Below are positions 37,955 through 45,968 of a DNA stretch of 45,968 bases, piece after piece (the first letter of the stretch is position 1; the number at the start of each line of letters is the position of its first letter). A program made the position numbers and the translations under genes. The notes under the pieces are model-generated. The model worked only from the letters and a program-made list of their open reading frames with translations, was not told where the DNA came from and made no database searches. The stretch covers positions 1 to 45,968 of the forward strand of contig NZ_QEIO01000032.1 of assembly GCF_003336425.1 (NCBI RefSeq), read 5' to 3'. This stretch comes from Marinitenerispora sediminis. Lineage in GTDB: Bacteria > Actinomycetota > Actinomycetes > Streptosporangiales > Streptosporangiaceae.

Positions 37955-38843
37955 CCAGGTGGTGAGCAGTCTCGGCGGGGAGTTGCCGCCGGAGATCGTG
38001 ATCGTCACGGGCATGTCGGGGGCCGGGCGCAGCACGGCGGCGCGGGCACTGGAGGATCTGGACTGGTTCGTCGTCGACAACCTGCCCCCCGGCCTGCTGC
38101 CCACGATGATCGACCTCGCCGGCCGCACGCAGGGGGCGGTCCCGCGGGTGGCGGCGGTGGTGGACGTGCGCAGCATGGCCTTCACCGAGGACCTGCTGTC
38201 CACGGTGGAGGAGCTGCGGCGGCGCGGCATCGCGGCGCGCGTGCTGTTCCTGGAGGCGGGCGACGAGACGCTGGTCCGCCGGTTCGAGGGCGTGCGGCGC
38301 CCGCACCCGCTGCAGGCGGACGGCCGGCTCACCGACGGCATCACGCGGGAGCGGGAGCTGCTGCGCGCCATACGGGGTGAGGCGGATCTCGTCATCGATA
38401 CCTCGCAGCTCAACGTGCACCAGCTCAAGGCACGGGTGGTCGGCTTCTTCGGGGAGGCCGACGAGTCCCACCTGCGGGCGAACGTGGTCTCGTTCGGTTT
38501 CAAGCACGGCCTGCCGGTCGACGCCGACCTGGTGATCGACTGCCGGTTCCTGCCCAACCCGCACTGGGTGCCGGAGCTGCGCCCCATGAACGGCCGGGAC
38601 GCGCCGGTGCGCGAGTACGTGCTGGCCCAGCGCGGGGCCAAGGAGCTGCTCGACTCCTACACCGAGGTGCTCCGGCTGCTGGTGGCCGGCTACCTGCGGG
38701 AGGGCAAGCACTACATGACGCTGGCCGTGGGCTGTACCGGCGGCAAGCACCGCAGCGTCGCCATGGCCGAGCAGTTCGGTGCCCGGCTGCGCGAGGAGGG
38801 GCTGGAGGTCAACGTGGTCCACCGCGACGTGGGCCGCGAGTAG
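37944..38843 (+). CDS. rapZ: RapZ-family nucleotide-binding protein (YvcJ-like)
   Basis: 299 residues. Walker [10 protein letters not shown] at 23-31, '[20 protein letters not shown]' and the C-terminal '[18 protein letters not shown]', the hallmark of the family. RapZ controls an RNase E adaptor pathway in enterobacteria; in actinomycetes the role is less clear, but the gene is always next to yvcK and whiA. The start ATG lies 11 bases inside uvrC, so expression is coupled. Confidence 0.95.
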   Translation: MGDDQVVSSLGGELPPEIVIVTGMSGAGRSTAARALEDLDWFVVDNLPPGLLPTMIDLAGRTQGAVPRVAAVVDVRSMAFTEDLLSTVEELRRRGIAARVLFLEAGDETLVRRFEGVRRPHPLQADGRLTDGITRERELLRAIRGEADLVIDTSQLNVHQLKARVVGFFGEADESHLRANVVSFGFKHGLPVDADLVIDCRFLPNPHWVPELRPMNGRDAPVREYVLAQRGAKELLDSYTEVLRLLVAGYLREGKHYMTLAVGCTGGKHRSVAMAEQFGARLREEGLEVNVVHRDVGRE

Positions 38844-39015
38844 CGTCCGCCGCACCGCCGCGGTCCCGCCCCGCCCGGCGCGGAGGCGGCCGACCGCACC
38901 CCCTCGGCACCCCCTAGCATGGCTTCATTTGCAAGCGGCCGGCGGGCCGCCGGCCGTCGGAACGGCGGCGTCGATGCGGTTCGCACACGGATCGGACAGG
39001 GGTACGCAGACTCAG

Positions 39016-40017
39016 ATGTCGGGCTACGAGGACGCGGGCAACCCGGAGGCGGAGACCGCGGACGAGCCTCCTCCGCCGAGGGTGGTGGCACTGGGCGGCG
39101 GGCACGGCCTGCACGCCTCGCTGTCGGCGCTGCGCAGGGTGACCACCGACGTCACCGCCGTGGTGACCGTCGCCGACGACGGCGGCTCCAGCGGGCGGCT
39201 GCGCCGGGAACTGGGGGTGCTCCCGCCGGGCGACCTCCGCATGGCCCTGGCGGCGCTGTGCGGCGACGACGAGTGGGGCCACACCTGGAGCGAGGTCATC
39301 CAGCACCGGTTCCGGTCGGAGGGCGAGCTGCACGGGCACGCCGTCGGCAACCTGCTGATCGTGGCGCTGTGGGAGCTGCTGGGCGACTCCGTGGCCGGCC
39401 TGGACTGGGTCGGCCAGCTCCTGGGCGCACACGGCCGGGTGCTGCCGATGTCGTCGGTCCCGCTGGACATCGTCGCCGAGGTCGAGGGGGTCGACCCGGC
39501 GCGGCCGACCGAGGTCAGCACGGTACGCGGGCAGGTGGCGTGCGCGAGCACCCGCGGCCGGGTGCGCTCGATCACGCTCGTGCCCGAAGAGCCGCCGGCC
39601 TCACCGCAGGCGGTCAAGGCGGTGCTGGAGGCCGACTGGGTGGTGTTCGGCCCCGGTTCGTGGTTCACCAGCGTCCTTCCGCACCTGCTGGTGCCCGAGC
39701 TCGCGGACGCGCTGGTGCGGACGCCGGCGCGCCGGATGGTCGCGCTCAACCTGTCACCGCAGCGCGGTGAGACCGACGGCTTCGCGGCGCACACCTACCT
39801 GGAGGTGCTGGCCGCCCACGCCCCGCGCCTAGGGGTGGACGTGGTCCTGGCCGATCCCGGCGTGGTCGAGGACACCCGGCTGCTGCGCGCGGCGGCCGAA
39901 AGCCTGGGCGGGCGGCTGGTGCTCGCCGACGTCGCCGCCGCCGACGGGACGCCGCGTCACGATCCGGACCTGCTCGCCGCGGCGTTCGATGCCGTCTTCC
40001 GCGCTGGGGGCGGCTGA
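39016..40017 (+). CDS. yvcK: YvcK/CofD-like UDP-GlcNAc-binding morphogenesis factor
   Basis: 333 residues. Conserved blocks: 'RVVALGGGHGLHASLSALRR', 'VADDGGSSGRLRRELGVLPP', 'HAVGNLLIVALWELLG' and 'VVFGPGSWFTSVLPHLLVPE'. YvcK (CuvA in mycobacteria) is needed for cell shape and gluconeogenic growth. The ATG at 39016 (MSGYEDAGNPE) is preferred; an in-frame ATG at 38971 has no ribosome binding site. It lies in the rapZ-yvcK-whiA block with 172 bases after rapZ. Confidence 0.93.
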   Translation: MSGYEDAGNPEAETADEPPPPRVVALGGGHGLHASLSALRRVTTDVTAVVTVADDGGSSGRLRRELGVLPPGDLRMALAALCGDDEWGHTWSEVIQHRFRSEGELHGHAVGNLLIVALWELLGDSVAGLDWVGQLLGAHGRVLPMSSVPLDIVAEVEGVDPARPTEVSTVRGQVACASTRGRVRSITLVPEEPPASPQAVKAVLEADWVVFGPGSWFTSVLPHLLVPELADALVRTPARRMVALNLSPQRGETDGFAAHTYLEVLAAHAPRLGVDVVLADPGVVEDTRLLRAAAESLGGRLVLADVAAADGTPRHDPDLLAAAFDAVFRAGGG

Positions 40018-40254
40018 CCGCCGCGTCCGACCGGACCCGGTCGGGCCGTCGCGGTCCGACCGGCGGGACAATCCGCACCAAGGCCCCGCAGAGCGGAGAA
40101 CCCGCGGCTTCGCTTTGGCCAGGGGCCTTCGGACACGCGGTCAGGGGCGTGGCTCAGCCGCGCTCGGCCAGTAGTCTGCCACGAGGGGCAGTGTTCACCA
40201 AGGGCAGTGCTGTCGACGCTGCACCGCAGAGCGTTTCAGGGGAGGACCGCATCC

Positions 40255-41235
40255 ATGGCCATGACCGGCGTGGTGAAGGACGAGTTGAGCCGGCTGACCG
40301 TTCTCAAGCCATGTTGCCGGAAAGCCGAGGTCTCCACGATCCTGCGGTTCACCGGAGGGCTGCACCTGGTCAGTGGGCGGATCGTGATCGAGGCGGAGCT
40401 CGACACCGGGGCCGCCGCGCGCCGGCTGCGCAAGGACGTCTCCGAGGTGTTCGGCCACGAGTCCGAGGTCGTCGTGCTGGCTCCGAGCGGGCTGCGCAAG
40501 GGGAACCGCTACGTGGTCCGGGTGATCAAGGACGGCGAGAGCCTGGCGCGCCAGACCGGTCTCATCGACAACAACGGCCGTCCCGTGCGCGGCCTGCCCC
40601 GCCATGTCGTGGCCGGCGGCGCCTGCGACTCGGAGTCGGCGTGGCGCGGGGCGTTCATCGCGCACGGCTCCCTCACCGAACCCGGCCGCTCCATGTCCCT
40701 GGAGGTCACCTGCCCCGGGCCCGAGGCGGCGCTGGCGCTCGTGGGGGCCGCCCGGCGGCTCAAGGTGCACGCCAAGGCGCGCGAGGTGCGCGGGGTGGAC
40801 CGCGTCGTGGTGCGCGACGGCGACTCTATCGGGGCGCTGCTCACCCTGCTCGGCGCGCACCAGAGCGTGCTCGCCTGGGAGGAGCGCCGGATGCGCCGCG
40901 AGGTGCGGGCCACTGCCAACCGGCTGGCCAACTTCGACGACGCCAACCTGCGGCGCAGCGCGCGGGCGGCGGTGGCGGCGGGGGCGCGGGTGGAGCGCGC
41001 CCTGGAGATCCTGGGCGACGACGCGCCGGACCACCTGGTGGCGGCCGGCCGGCTGCGGCTGCTGCACAAGCAGGCGTCGCTGGAGGAACTGGGCCAGCTC
41101 TCCGACCCCCCGCTCACCAAGGACGCCATCGCCGGCCGGATCCGCCGGTTGCTCGCCATGGCCGACAAGCGGGCCGCCGACCTGGGCATTCCCGGCACCG
41201 AGGCCAACCTGACCGCCGACATGCTCGTCCCCTGA
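40255..41235 (+). CDS. whiA: Sporulation/cell-division regulator WhiA
   Basis: 326 residues. The LAGLIDADG-like N-terminal domain ('[13 protein letters not shown]', '[20 protein letters not shown]', '[20 protein letters not shown]') is joined to a C-terminal HTH ('[20 protein letters not shown]', '[11 protein letters not shown]'). In Streptomyces, WhiA works with WhiB to switch on septation genes such as ftsZ. GGGGAGGA precedes the ATG at 40255. It is last in the rapZ-yvcK-whiA set. Confidence 0.97.
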   Translation: MAMTGVVKDELSRLTVLKPCCRKAEVSTILRFTGGLHLVSGRIVIEAELDTGAAARRLRKDVSEVFGHESEVVVLAPSGLRKGNRYVVRVIKDGESLARQTGLIDNNGRPVRGLPRHVVAGGACDSESAWRGAFIAHGSLTEPGRSMSLEVTCPGPEAALALVGAARRLKVHAKAREVRGVDRVVVRDGDSIGALLTLLGAHQSVLAWEERRMRREVRATANRLANFDDANLRRSARAAVAAGARVERALEILGDDAPDHLVAAGRLRLLHKQASLEELGQLSDPPLTKDAIAGRIRRLLAMADKRAADLGIPGTEANLTADMLVP

Positions 41236-41272
41236 CCCTGACCCTGCCCCGGCGCCTGGGGGTCCAGCCCGA

Positions 41273-41371
41273 GCGGCTGCGGAGCGGGAAGGCTGTCCGG
41301 GCGGCTGCGGAGCGGGAAGGCTGTCCGGGCGGCTGTGGAGTGGGAAGGCTGTCCGGGCGGCTGCGGAGCGG
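41273..41371 (+). repeat. 28-bp tandem repeat, about 3.5 copies, after whiA
   Basis: Units 41273-41300, 41301-41328 and 41329-41356, plus a 15-base partial copy to 41371. Each begins GCGGCTGCGGAGCGG and ends GGCTGTCCGG. The first two are identical; the third has two changes (C to T). It lies in the 433-base whiA-gap spacer and is not in a supported gene. Confidence 0.9.
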
Positions 41372-41455
41372 CCGACCAGTCCGCGCGGCCGCGGATCAGG
41401 TAACCCGCAGTAAATATCGCCGTAAAAATCGTTCGGGCCCAAAAACCCGACGTAA

Positions 41456-41467
41456 TGGTCTAGACCT
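41456..41467. promoter_or_regulatory. DasR-type (dre) palindrome upstream of gap
   Basis: TGGTCTAGACCT contains the perfect palindrome GGTCTAGACC (41457-41466), the core of the DasR-responsive element (consensus ACTGGTCTAGACCACT in Streptomyces). It lies in an unusually A/T-rich island (41401-41460) about 205 bases before gap. The rest of the 433-base spacer shows no gene. Confidence 0.6.
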
Positions 41468-41566
41468 CTGAGGATGTTGCTGCCAGGATGGTCCCGGCGT
41501 TGCGGGGCTCCGTCGCCGTGGGCTCACCACGGATCCACCTCGGCCGCCCGCGACGGGTGGCGATAG

Positions 41567-42676
<1,110 letters not shown>

Positions 42677-42706
42677 GCGCCTCCCGGCCCGCCGCCACGG
42701 CCGCAC

Positions 42707-42734
42707 GTGACGCCCTCCTCCCGGGGGGCGTCAC
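42707..42734 (+). terminator. Hairpin between gap and pgk
   Basis: GTGACGCCC (42707-42715) pairs perfectly with GGGCGTCAC (42726-42734) across 10 bases. It lies 30 bases after the gap stop and could terminate or attenuate transcription before pgk. Confidence 0.6.
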
Positions 42735-42910
42735 CTCCATGCCCGTCGCGGCGGTCCGCCGCCATGTCGCGGGTGGTGCGCGACCGCATCGACCCGCCGA
42801 ACGGCGCGGCCTTGTGGCGGCCGGAGCGAGCGGGCCGCCGGTCCGGTGGCCGGCAGGGCGCCGCGTCCTGTGGACTCTTCGAACCCACTCTCCCTGGAGG
42901 GGAAACCCAC

Positions 42911-44098
42911 ATGCGGACGATCGACGACCTCGACGTCGCGGGCAAGCGCGTGTTCGTCCGGGCCGACCTGAACGTGCCGCTCGACGGTGACCGCATCACC
43001 GACGACGGCCGTATCCGGGCCAGCCTGCCCACCATCCGGAAACTACGGGAGCGCGGCGCCCGCGTCGTGGTCGGCGCGCACCTGGGCCGGCCCAAGGGCG
43101 AGGTGCGCCCCGAGTTCTCGCTGCGGCCGGTGGCCGCCCGGCTCGGCGAGCTGCTGGGCACCGAGGTGCGCTTCGCCGCCGACACCGCGGGCGAGTCGGC
43201 CCGCGAGGTGAGCGCGGCCCTCGCCGACGGCGAGGTGGCCGTCGTCGAGAACCTGCGCTTCGAGGCGGGCGAGACCAGCAAGGACGACGCCGAGCGCGGC
43301 GAGTTCGCCGACCGGCTGGCCCGGCTCGCCGACCTCTACGTCGGCGACGGTTTCGGCGCCGTGCACCGCAGGCACGCCAGCGTCTTCGACCTCCCGGCCC
43401 GGCTGCCGCACGCCGCCGGACAGCTCGTCTTCACCGAGGTCGCGGTGCTGCGCCGGCTCACCGAGTCGCCGGAGCGCCCCTACGCCGTGGTCCTCGGCGG
43501 GTCCAAGGTCTCCGACAAGCTCGGCGTGATCGACAACCTGCTCGGCACCGCCGACCGCATCCTCGTCGGCGGCGGCATGGTGTTCACCTTCCTGGCGGCC
43601 CAGGGGCACGAGGTGGGCGCCAGCCTGCTGGAGCGCGACCAGATCGGGACCGTCCAGGAGTACCTGCGGCGCGCGGCGGAGCGCGGCGTGGAGTTCGTAC
43701 TCCCGGTCGACATCGTGGCCGCCGAGAAGTTCGCCGCCGACGCCGCGCACGACGTCGTCGCGGCCGACGCCATCCCCGCCGACCGGATGGGCCTGGACAT
43801 CGGGCCCCGATCGGCCGAGCTGTTCGCGGAGAAGCTCGCCGACGCCAAGACGGTCTTCTGGAACGGGCCCATGGGCGTGTTCGAGCTGGCGCCCTTCGCC
43901 GGCGGCACCCGGGCCGTCGCCCAGGGCCTCATCGACTCCGGCGCGTTCACCGTGGTCGGCGGCGGCGACTCCGCCGCGGCGGTGCGCGCGCTCGGCTTCG
44001 AGGAGTCCGCGTTCGGCCACATCTCCACCGGCGGTGGCGCGAGCCTGGAGTACCTCGAAGGCAAGACCCTGCCCGGCATCGCCGCACTGGAAGAGTAG
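42911..44098 (+). CDS. pgk: Phosphoglycerate kinase
   Basis: 395 residues, full length. '[17 protein letters not shown]', '[20 protein letters not shown]', '[20 protein letters not shown]', '[18 protein letters not shown]' and the C-terminal '[16 protein letters not shown]' with '[20 protein letters not shown]'. It makes ATP from 1,3-bisphosphoglycerate. GGAGGGG precedes the ATG; the frame opens earlier (42707) without a ribosome binding site. tpiA follows after 13 bases. Confidence 0.98.
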   Translation: MRTIDDLDVAGKRVFVRADLNVPLDGDRITDDGRIRASLPTIRKLRERGARVVVGAHLGRPKGEVRPEFSLRPVAARLGELLGTEVRFAADTAGESAREVSAALADGEVAVVENLRFEAGETSKDDAERGEFADRLARLADLYVGDGFGAVHRRHASVFDLPARLPHAAGQLVFTEVAVLRRLTESPERPYAVVLGGSKVSDKLGVIDNLLGTADRILVGGGMVFTFLAAQGHEVGASLLERDQIGTVQEYLRRAAERGVEFVLPVDIVAAEKFAADAAHDVVAADAIPADRMGLDIGPRSAELFAEKLADAKTVFWNGPMGVFELAPFAGGTRAVAQGLIDSGAFTVVGGGDSAAAVRALGFEESAFGHISTGGGASLEYLEGKTLPGIAALEE

Positions 44099-44111
44099 GA
44101 AAGACTCCCCG

Positions 44112-44912
44112 ATGGCTAACCCCGCAACCGCGAAGACCGCGCGCAAGCCGCTGATCGCGGGCAACTGGAAGCTGCACAACAACCACTTCGAGGCCATCGC
44201 GCTGGTCCAGAAGCTGGCGTTCGCGCTCAACGACGGCGACTTCGACGCGGTCGAGGTCGTCGTGCTGCCGCCGTTCACCAGCCTGCGCAGCGTGCAGACC
44301 CTGGTCGACGGCGACAAGCTCAAGATCGGCTACGGCGCGCAGGACGTCTCCCAGCACGAGAAGGGCGCCTACACCGGCGAGATCTCCGGTGCCATGCTCG
44401 CCAAGCTCGGCTGCTCCTACGTGCTCGCCGGCCACTCCGAGCGCCGGCAGTACCACAACGAGGACGACGCGGTCGTCAACGCCAAGGTCCGGGCGGCCTT
44501 CGCCCGCGACATCACCCCGATCCTCTGCCTGGGCGAGGGACTGGAGGTGCGCAAGGCCGGCGAGCAGGTCGCGCACACGCTGGCCCAGCTCGACGGGGCG
44601 CTCAAGGACGTGACCGAGGAGCAGGCGCGCCGGCTGGTCGTCGCCTACGAGCCGGTCTGGGCGATCGGCACCGGCGAGGTCGCCACGCCGGCCGACGCGC
44701 AGGAGGTCTGCGCCGCGCTGCGCGCGCGGCTCGGCGAGCTGTACTCGCCCGAGACGGCCCAGGAGACGCGCATCCTGTACGGCGGCTCGGTGAAGAGCGA
44801 CAACATCGCCGGCATCATGGCGCAGGGCGACGTCGACGGCGCGCTCGTCGGCGGAGCGAGCCTGAAGGCGGAGGAGTTCGTCAAGCTGGTCCGGTTCGGC
44901 GAGCAGGCGTAG
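44112..44912 (+). CDS. tpiA: Triose-phosphate isomerase
   Basis: 266 residues. Catalytic Lys20 (AGNWKLHNN), His108 ('[12 protein letters not shown]') and Glu180 ('[16 protein letters not shown]'), with the phosphate loop '[16 protein letters not shown]'. It interconverts dihydroxyacetone phosphate and glyceraldehyde-3-phosphate. AGGAAAG, partly within the end of pgk, is the ribosome binding site, so the two are one transcript. Confidence 0.98.
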   Translation: MANPATAKTARKPLIAGNWKLHNNHFEAIALVQKLAFALNDGDFDAVEVVVLPPFTSLRSVQTLVDGDKLKIGYGAQDVSQHEKGAYTGEISGAMLAKLGCSYVLAGHSERRQYHNEDDAVVNAKVRAAFARDITPILCLGEGLEVRKAGEQVAHTLAQLDGALKDVTEEQARRLVVAYEPVWAIGTGEVATPADAQEVCAALRARLGELYSPETAQETRILYGGSVKSDNIAGIMAQGDVDGALVGGASLKAEEFVKLVRFGEQA

Positions 44913-44917
44913 CCGCT

Positions 44918-44958
44918 GCTCCGCAGGGGGCCGGCCTGGCGGCCGCCCCCGGCGGAGC
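44918..44958 (+). terminator. Terminator after tpiA
   Basis: A two-part stem: GCTCCG (44918-44923) with CGGAGC (44953-44958) and an inner GGGGGC / GCCCCC pairing (44926-44931 with 44944-44949). It follows the tpiA stop by 5 bases. The rest of the 298-base tpiA-secG spacer probably holds the secG promoter. Confidence 0.6.
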
Positions 44959-45210
44959 GCCGGTCCGCAGCGGGTCGGCGGCCGGAGTGGTCCGGGGCGC
45001 GCGCTACACTGCGCGGGTGGTTCCGGCGTGCACCGGCTCCGTGACGAGAAACGGGCGACTCCGTCCCGCGCGCTCCGGTAGAAGGTAACATCGGAATCTG
45101 TTCCCGGTCCCTGGCTCGCCGACCGTCGGTACCACCGGACGGTCGTGTCGCGGTCCTGGGGCCCCAGGTCGTCAATTCCCCCTCGCAGGGGTCGAGTTAC
45201 GGGTGAGCAC

Positions 45211-45447
45211 GTGGTCCTCGGTCTGTCCATCGTTCTGATGATCTGCAGCGTGCTGCTGGTCCTGCTGGTCCTGCTCCACAAGGGCAAGGGCGGCGGCCTC
45301 TCCGACCTGTTCGGTGGTGGCGTCACGTCCTCCCTGGGCGGCTCCTCCGTCGTGGAGCGCAACCTCGACCGGCTGACGATCATCACGGGCCTCATCTGGG
45401 TCGTGTGCGCGGTCGTGCTGGGGCTGCTCATCAACCGGGGCGCCTAG
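45211..45447 (+). CDS. secG: Preprotein translocase subunit SecG
   Basis: 78 residues, two membrane helices ('LSIVLMICSVLLVLLVLLH' and 'LTIITGLIWVVCAVVLGLL') around the conserved 'KGKGGGLSDLFGGGVTSSLG' loop. It is part of the SecYEG channel. The GTG at 45211 gives the family's usual start; upstream frame is open to 45145 but unlike SecG. The ribosome binding site is weak. Confidence 0.95.
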   Translation: MVLGLSIVLMICSVLLVLLVLLHKGKGGGLSDLFGGGVTSSLGGSSVVERNLDRLTIITGLIWVVCAVVLGLLINRGA

Positions 45448-45463
45448 ACCCCTCCAGTCTCTC

Positions 45464-45484
45464 GTGCCCGCGCGGCCCGGGCAC
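45464..45484 (+). terminator. Hairpin after secG
   Basis: GTGCCCG (45464-45470) pairs with CGGGCAC (45478-45484) across 7 bases, 17 bases after the secG stop. Confidence 0.55.
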
Positions 45485-45569
45485 CTCGCGCCCGGCACCC
45501 TGCCGCCGTGCCGCCGACTGGCGCATCAGCCGTCCCCTCAGCGGGGTATGTCGCCGAAGGAGTTCTTTC

Positions 45570-45932
45570 GTGGGTAGTGGCAGTGCCATCCGGGGCAGCC
45601 GTGTCGGTGCCGGCCCGATGGGCGAGGCCGAGCGCGGCGAGTCCGCGCCGCGGATCCGTATCCCGTTCTACTGCGCCAACAAGCATGAGGTCGTGCCGAG
45701 TTTCTCGCACGAGGCCCAGGTGCCCGAGGAGTGGGACTGCCCGCGCTGCGGATTCCCCGCGGGCAAGGACCCGAACAACCCGCCCGCCCCGCCGCGGACC
45801 GAGCCGTACAAGACGCACCTGGCCTACGTGAAGGAGCGGCGGAGCGACGCCGACGGCCAGGCGATCCTGGAGGAGGCCCTCGCCAAGCTGCGCGCCGACC
45901 GCGCGGCGGTCGCGGCGGCCATGCGCGGCTGA
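45570..45932 (+). CDS. rbpA: RNA polymerase-binding protein RbpA
   Basis: 120 residues. The core 'IPFYCANKHEVVPSFSHEAQ' and 'VPEEWDCPRCGFPAGKDPNN' (zinc-site cysteines) and the sigma-interacting C-terminal helix 'YKTHLAYVKERRSDADG' identify RbpA, an essential actinobacterial activator of sigma-A/HrdB-type promoters. GAAGGAG sits 7 bases before the GTG. I did not find a SigR promoter (GGAAT-N18-GTT) upstream, which rbpA has in Streptomyces. Confidence 0.96.
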   Translation: MGSGSAIRGSRVGAGPMGEAERGESAPRIRIPFYCANKHEVVPSFSHEAQVPEEWDCPRCGFPAGKDPNNPPAPPRTEPYKTHLAYVKERRSDADGQAILEEALAKLRADRAAVAAAMRG

Positions 45933-45968
45933 CCCCCTCCCCCTCCTGTTCTTCCAGCGCCCACCGGC

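Noticed and set aside
41273-41371. CRISPR array
   Set aside because: The repeats are directly adjacent with no spacers, and no cas gene is present.
44913-45210. tRNA or small RNA gene before secG
   Set aside because: No cloverleaf or known RNA pattern was found; only a terminator and a likely promoter region.
45448-45569. SigR promoter for rbpA as in Streptomyces
   Set aside because: No GGAAT-N18-GTT pattern is visible in the short upstream region.

Overview
The window is chromosomal DNA of a very GC-rich actinomycete. Third codon positions are almost always G or C, GTG starts are common, and it carries WhiA, RbpA, SteA/SteB and TlyA. The gene order matches two blocks conserved across Actinomycetota: TPR protein / HAD phosphatase / small proteins / tlyA / NAD kinase / recN / steA / steB (as in Mycobacterium tuberculosis Rv1691-Rv1698), and uvrA / uvrC / rapZ / yvcK / whiA / gap / pgk / tpiA / secG / rbpA. 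A member of Streptosporangiales, perhaps Nocardiopsaceae, is my inference from gene content and protein style; no search was run.

Layout. 1-180: the 3' end of a 5S rRNA gene with two tandem terminators. 250-4660: an AraC-type regulator, an RGG-repeat/TPR protein split by an apparent frameshift, a Fpg/Nei DNA glycosylase and a NUDIX hydrolase. 4680-10960: an accessory stretch with a TetR regulator divergent from a quinone-reductase-like dehydrogenase around a perfect palindrome, a 36-residue acidic mini-protein with a strong ribosome binding site, a double-GNAT acetyltransferase, a translationally coupled XRE-cupin regulator and B3/4-domain protein, a metallo-beta-lactamase-fold hydrolase and an SSB-like protein. 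10950-21200: a HAD-IIA phosphatase, a DUF1015 protein, an SCP2-like protein, a phasin-like protein with a histone-H1-like tail, a small conserved protein, tlyA, an unexplained 1.4-kb gap, NAD kinase and recN.

21440-27700: an envelope/septation block with steA, steB (mctB-like), a divergent MraY/WecA-type membrane protein, a MurJ-like flippase and a GT4 glycosyltransferase, several of them overlapping. 27850-29080: terC behind a probable yybP-ykoY manganese riboswitch. 29084-32141: uvrA behind a LexA-type SOS box. 32250-35594: two RDD membrane proteins, a Tat-exported Rieske protein and a convergent MscS-type channel. 35890-41235: uvrC, rapZ, yvcK and whiA. 41450-45932: the lower-glycolysis genes gap, pgk and tpiA, with a DasR-type (dre) palindrome upstream of gap, then secG and rbpA.

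The content is mostly housekeeping: DNA repair (fpg/nei, recN, uvrA, uvrC), envelope and division (steAB cluster, rapZ, yvcK, whiA), triose-phosphate metabolism, and secretion/transcription. I saw no CRISPR array, prophage, insertion sequence or secondary-metabolite cluster. The points most worth a second look are the SteAB-linked lipid-glycan module, the small acidic ORF, the XRE-cupin/B3-4 pair, the frameshifted RGG-TPR gene, the dre site before gap, the SOS promoter that runs straight into a hairpin, and the coding-poor gap between tlyA and the NAD kinase gene.
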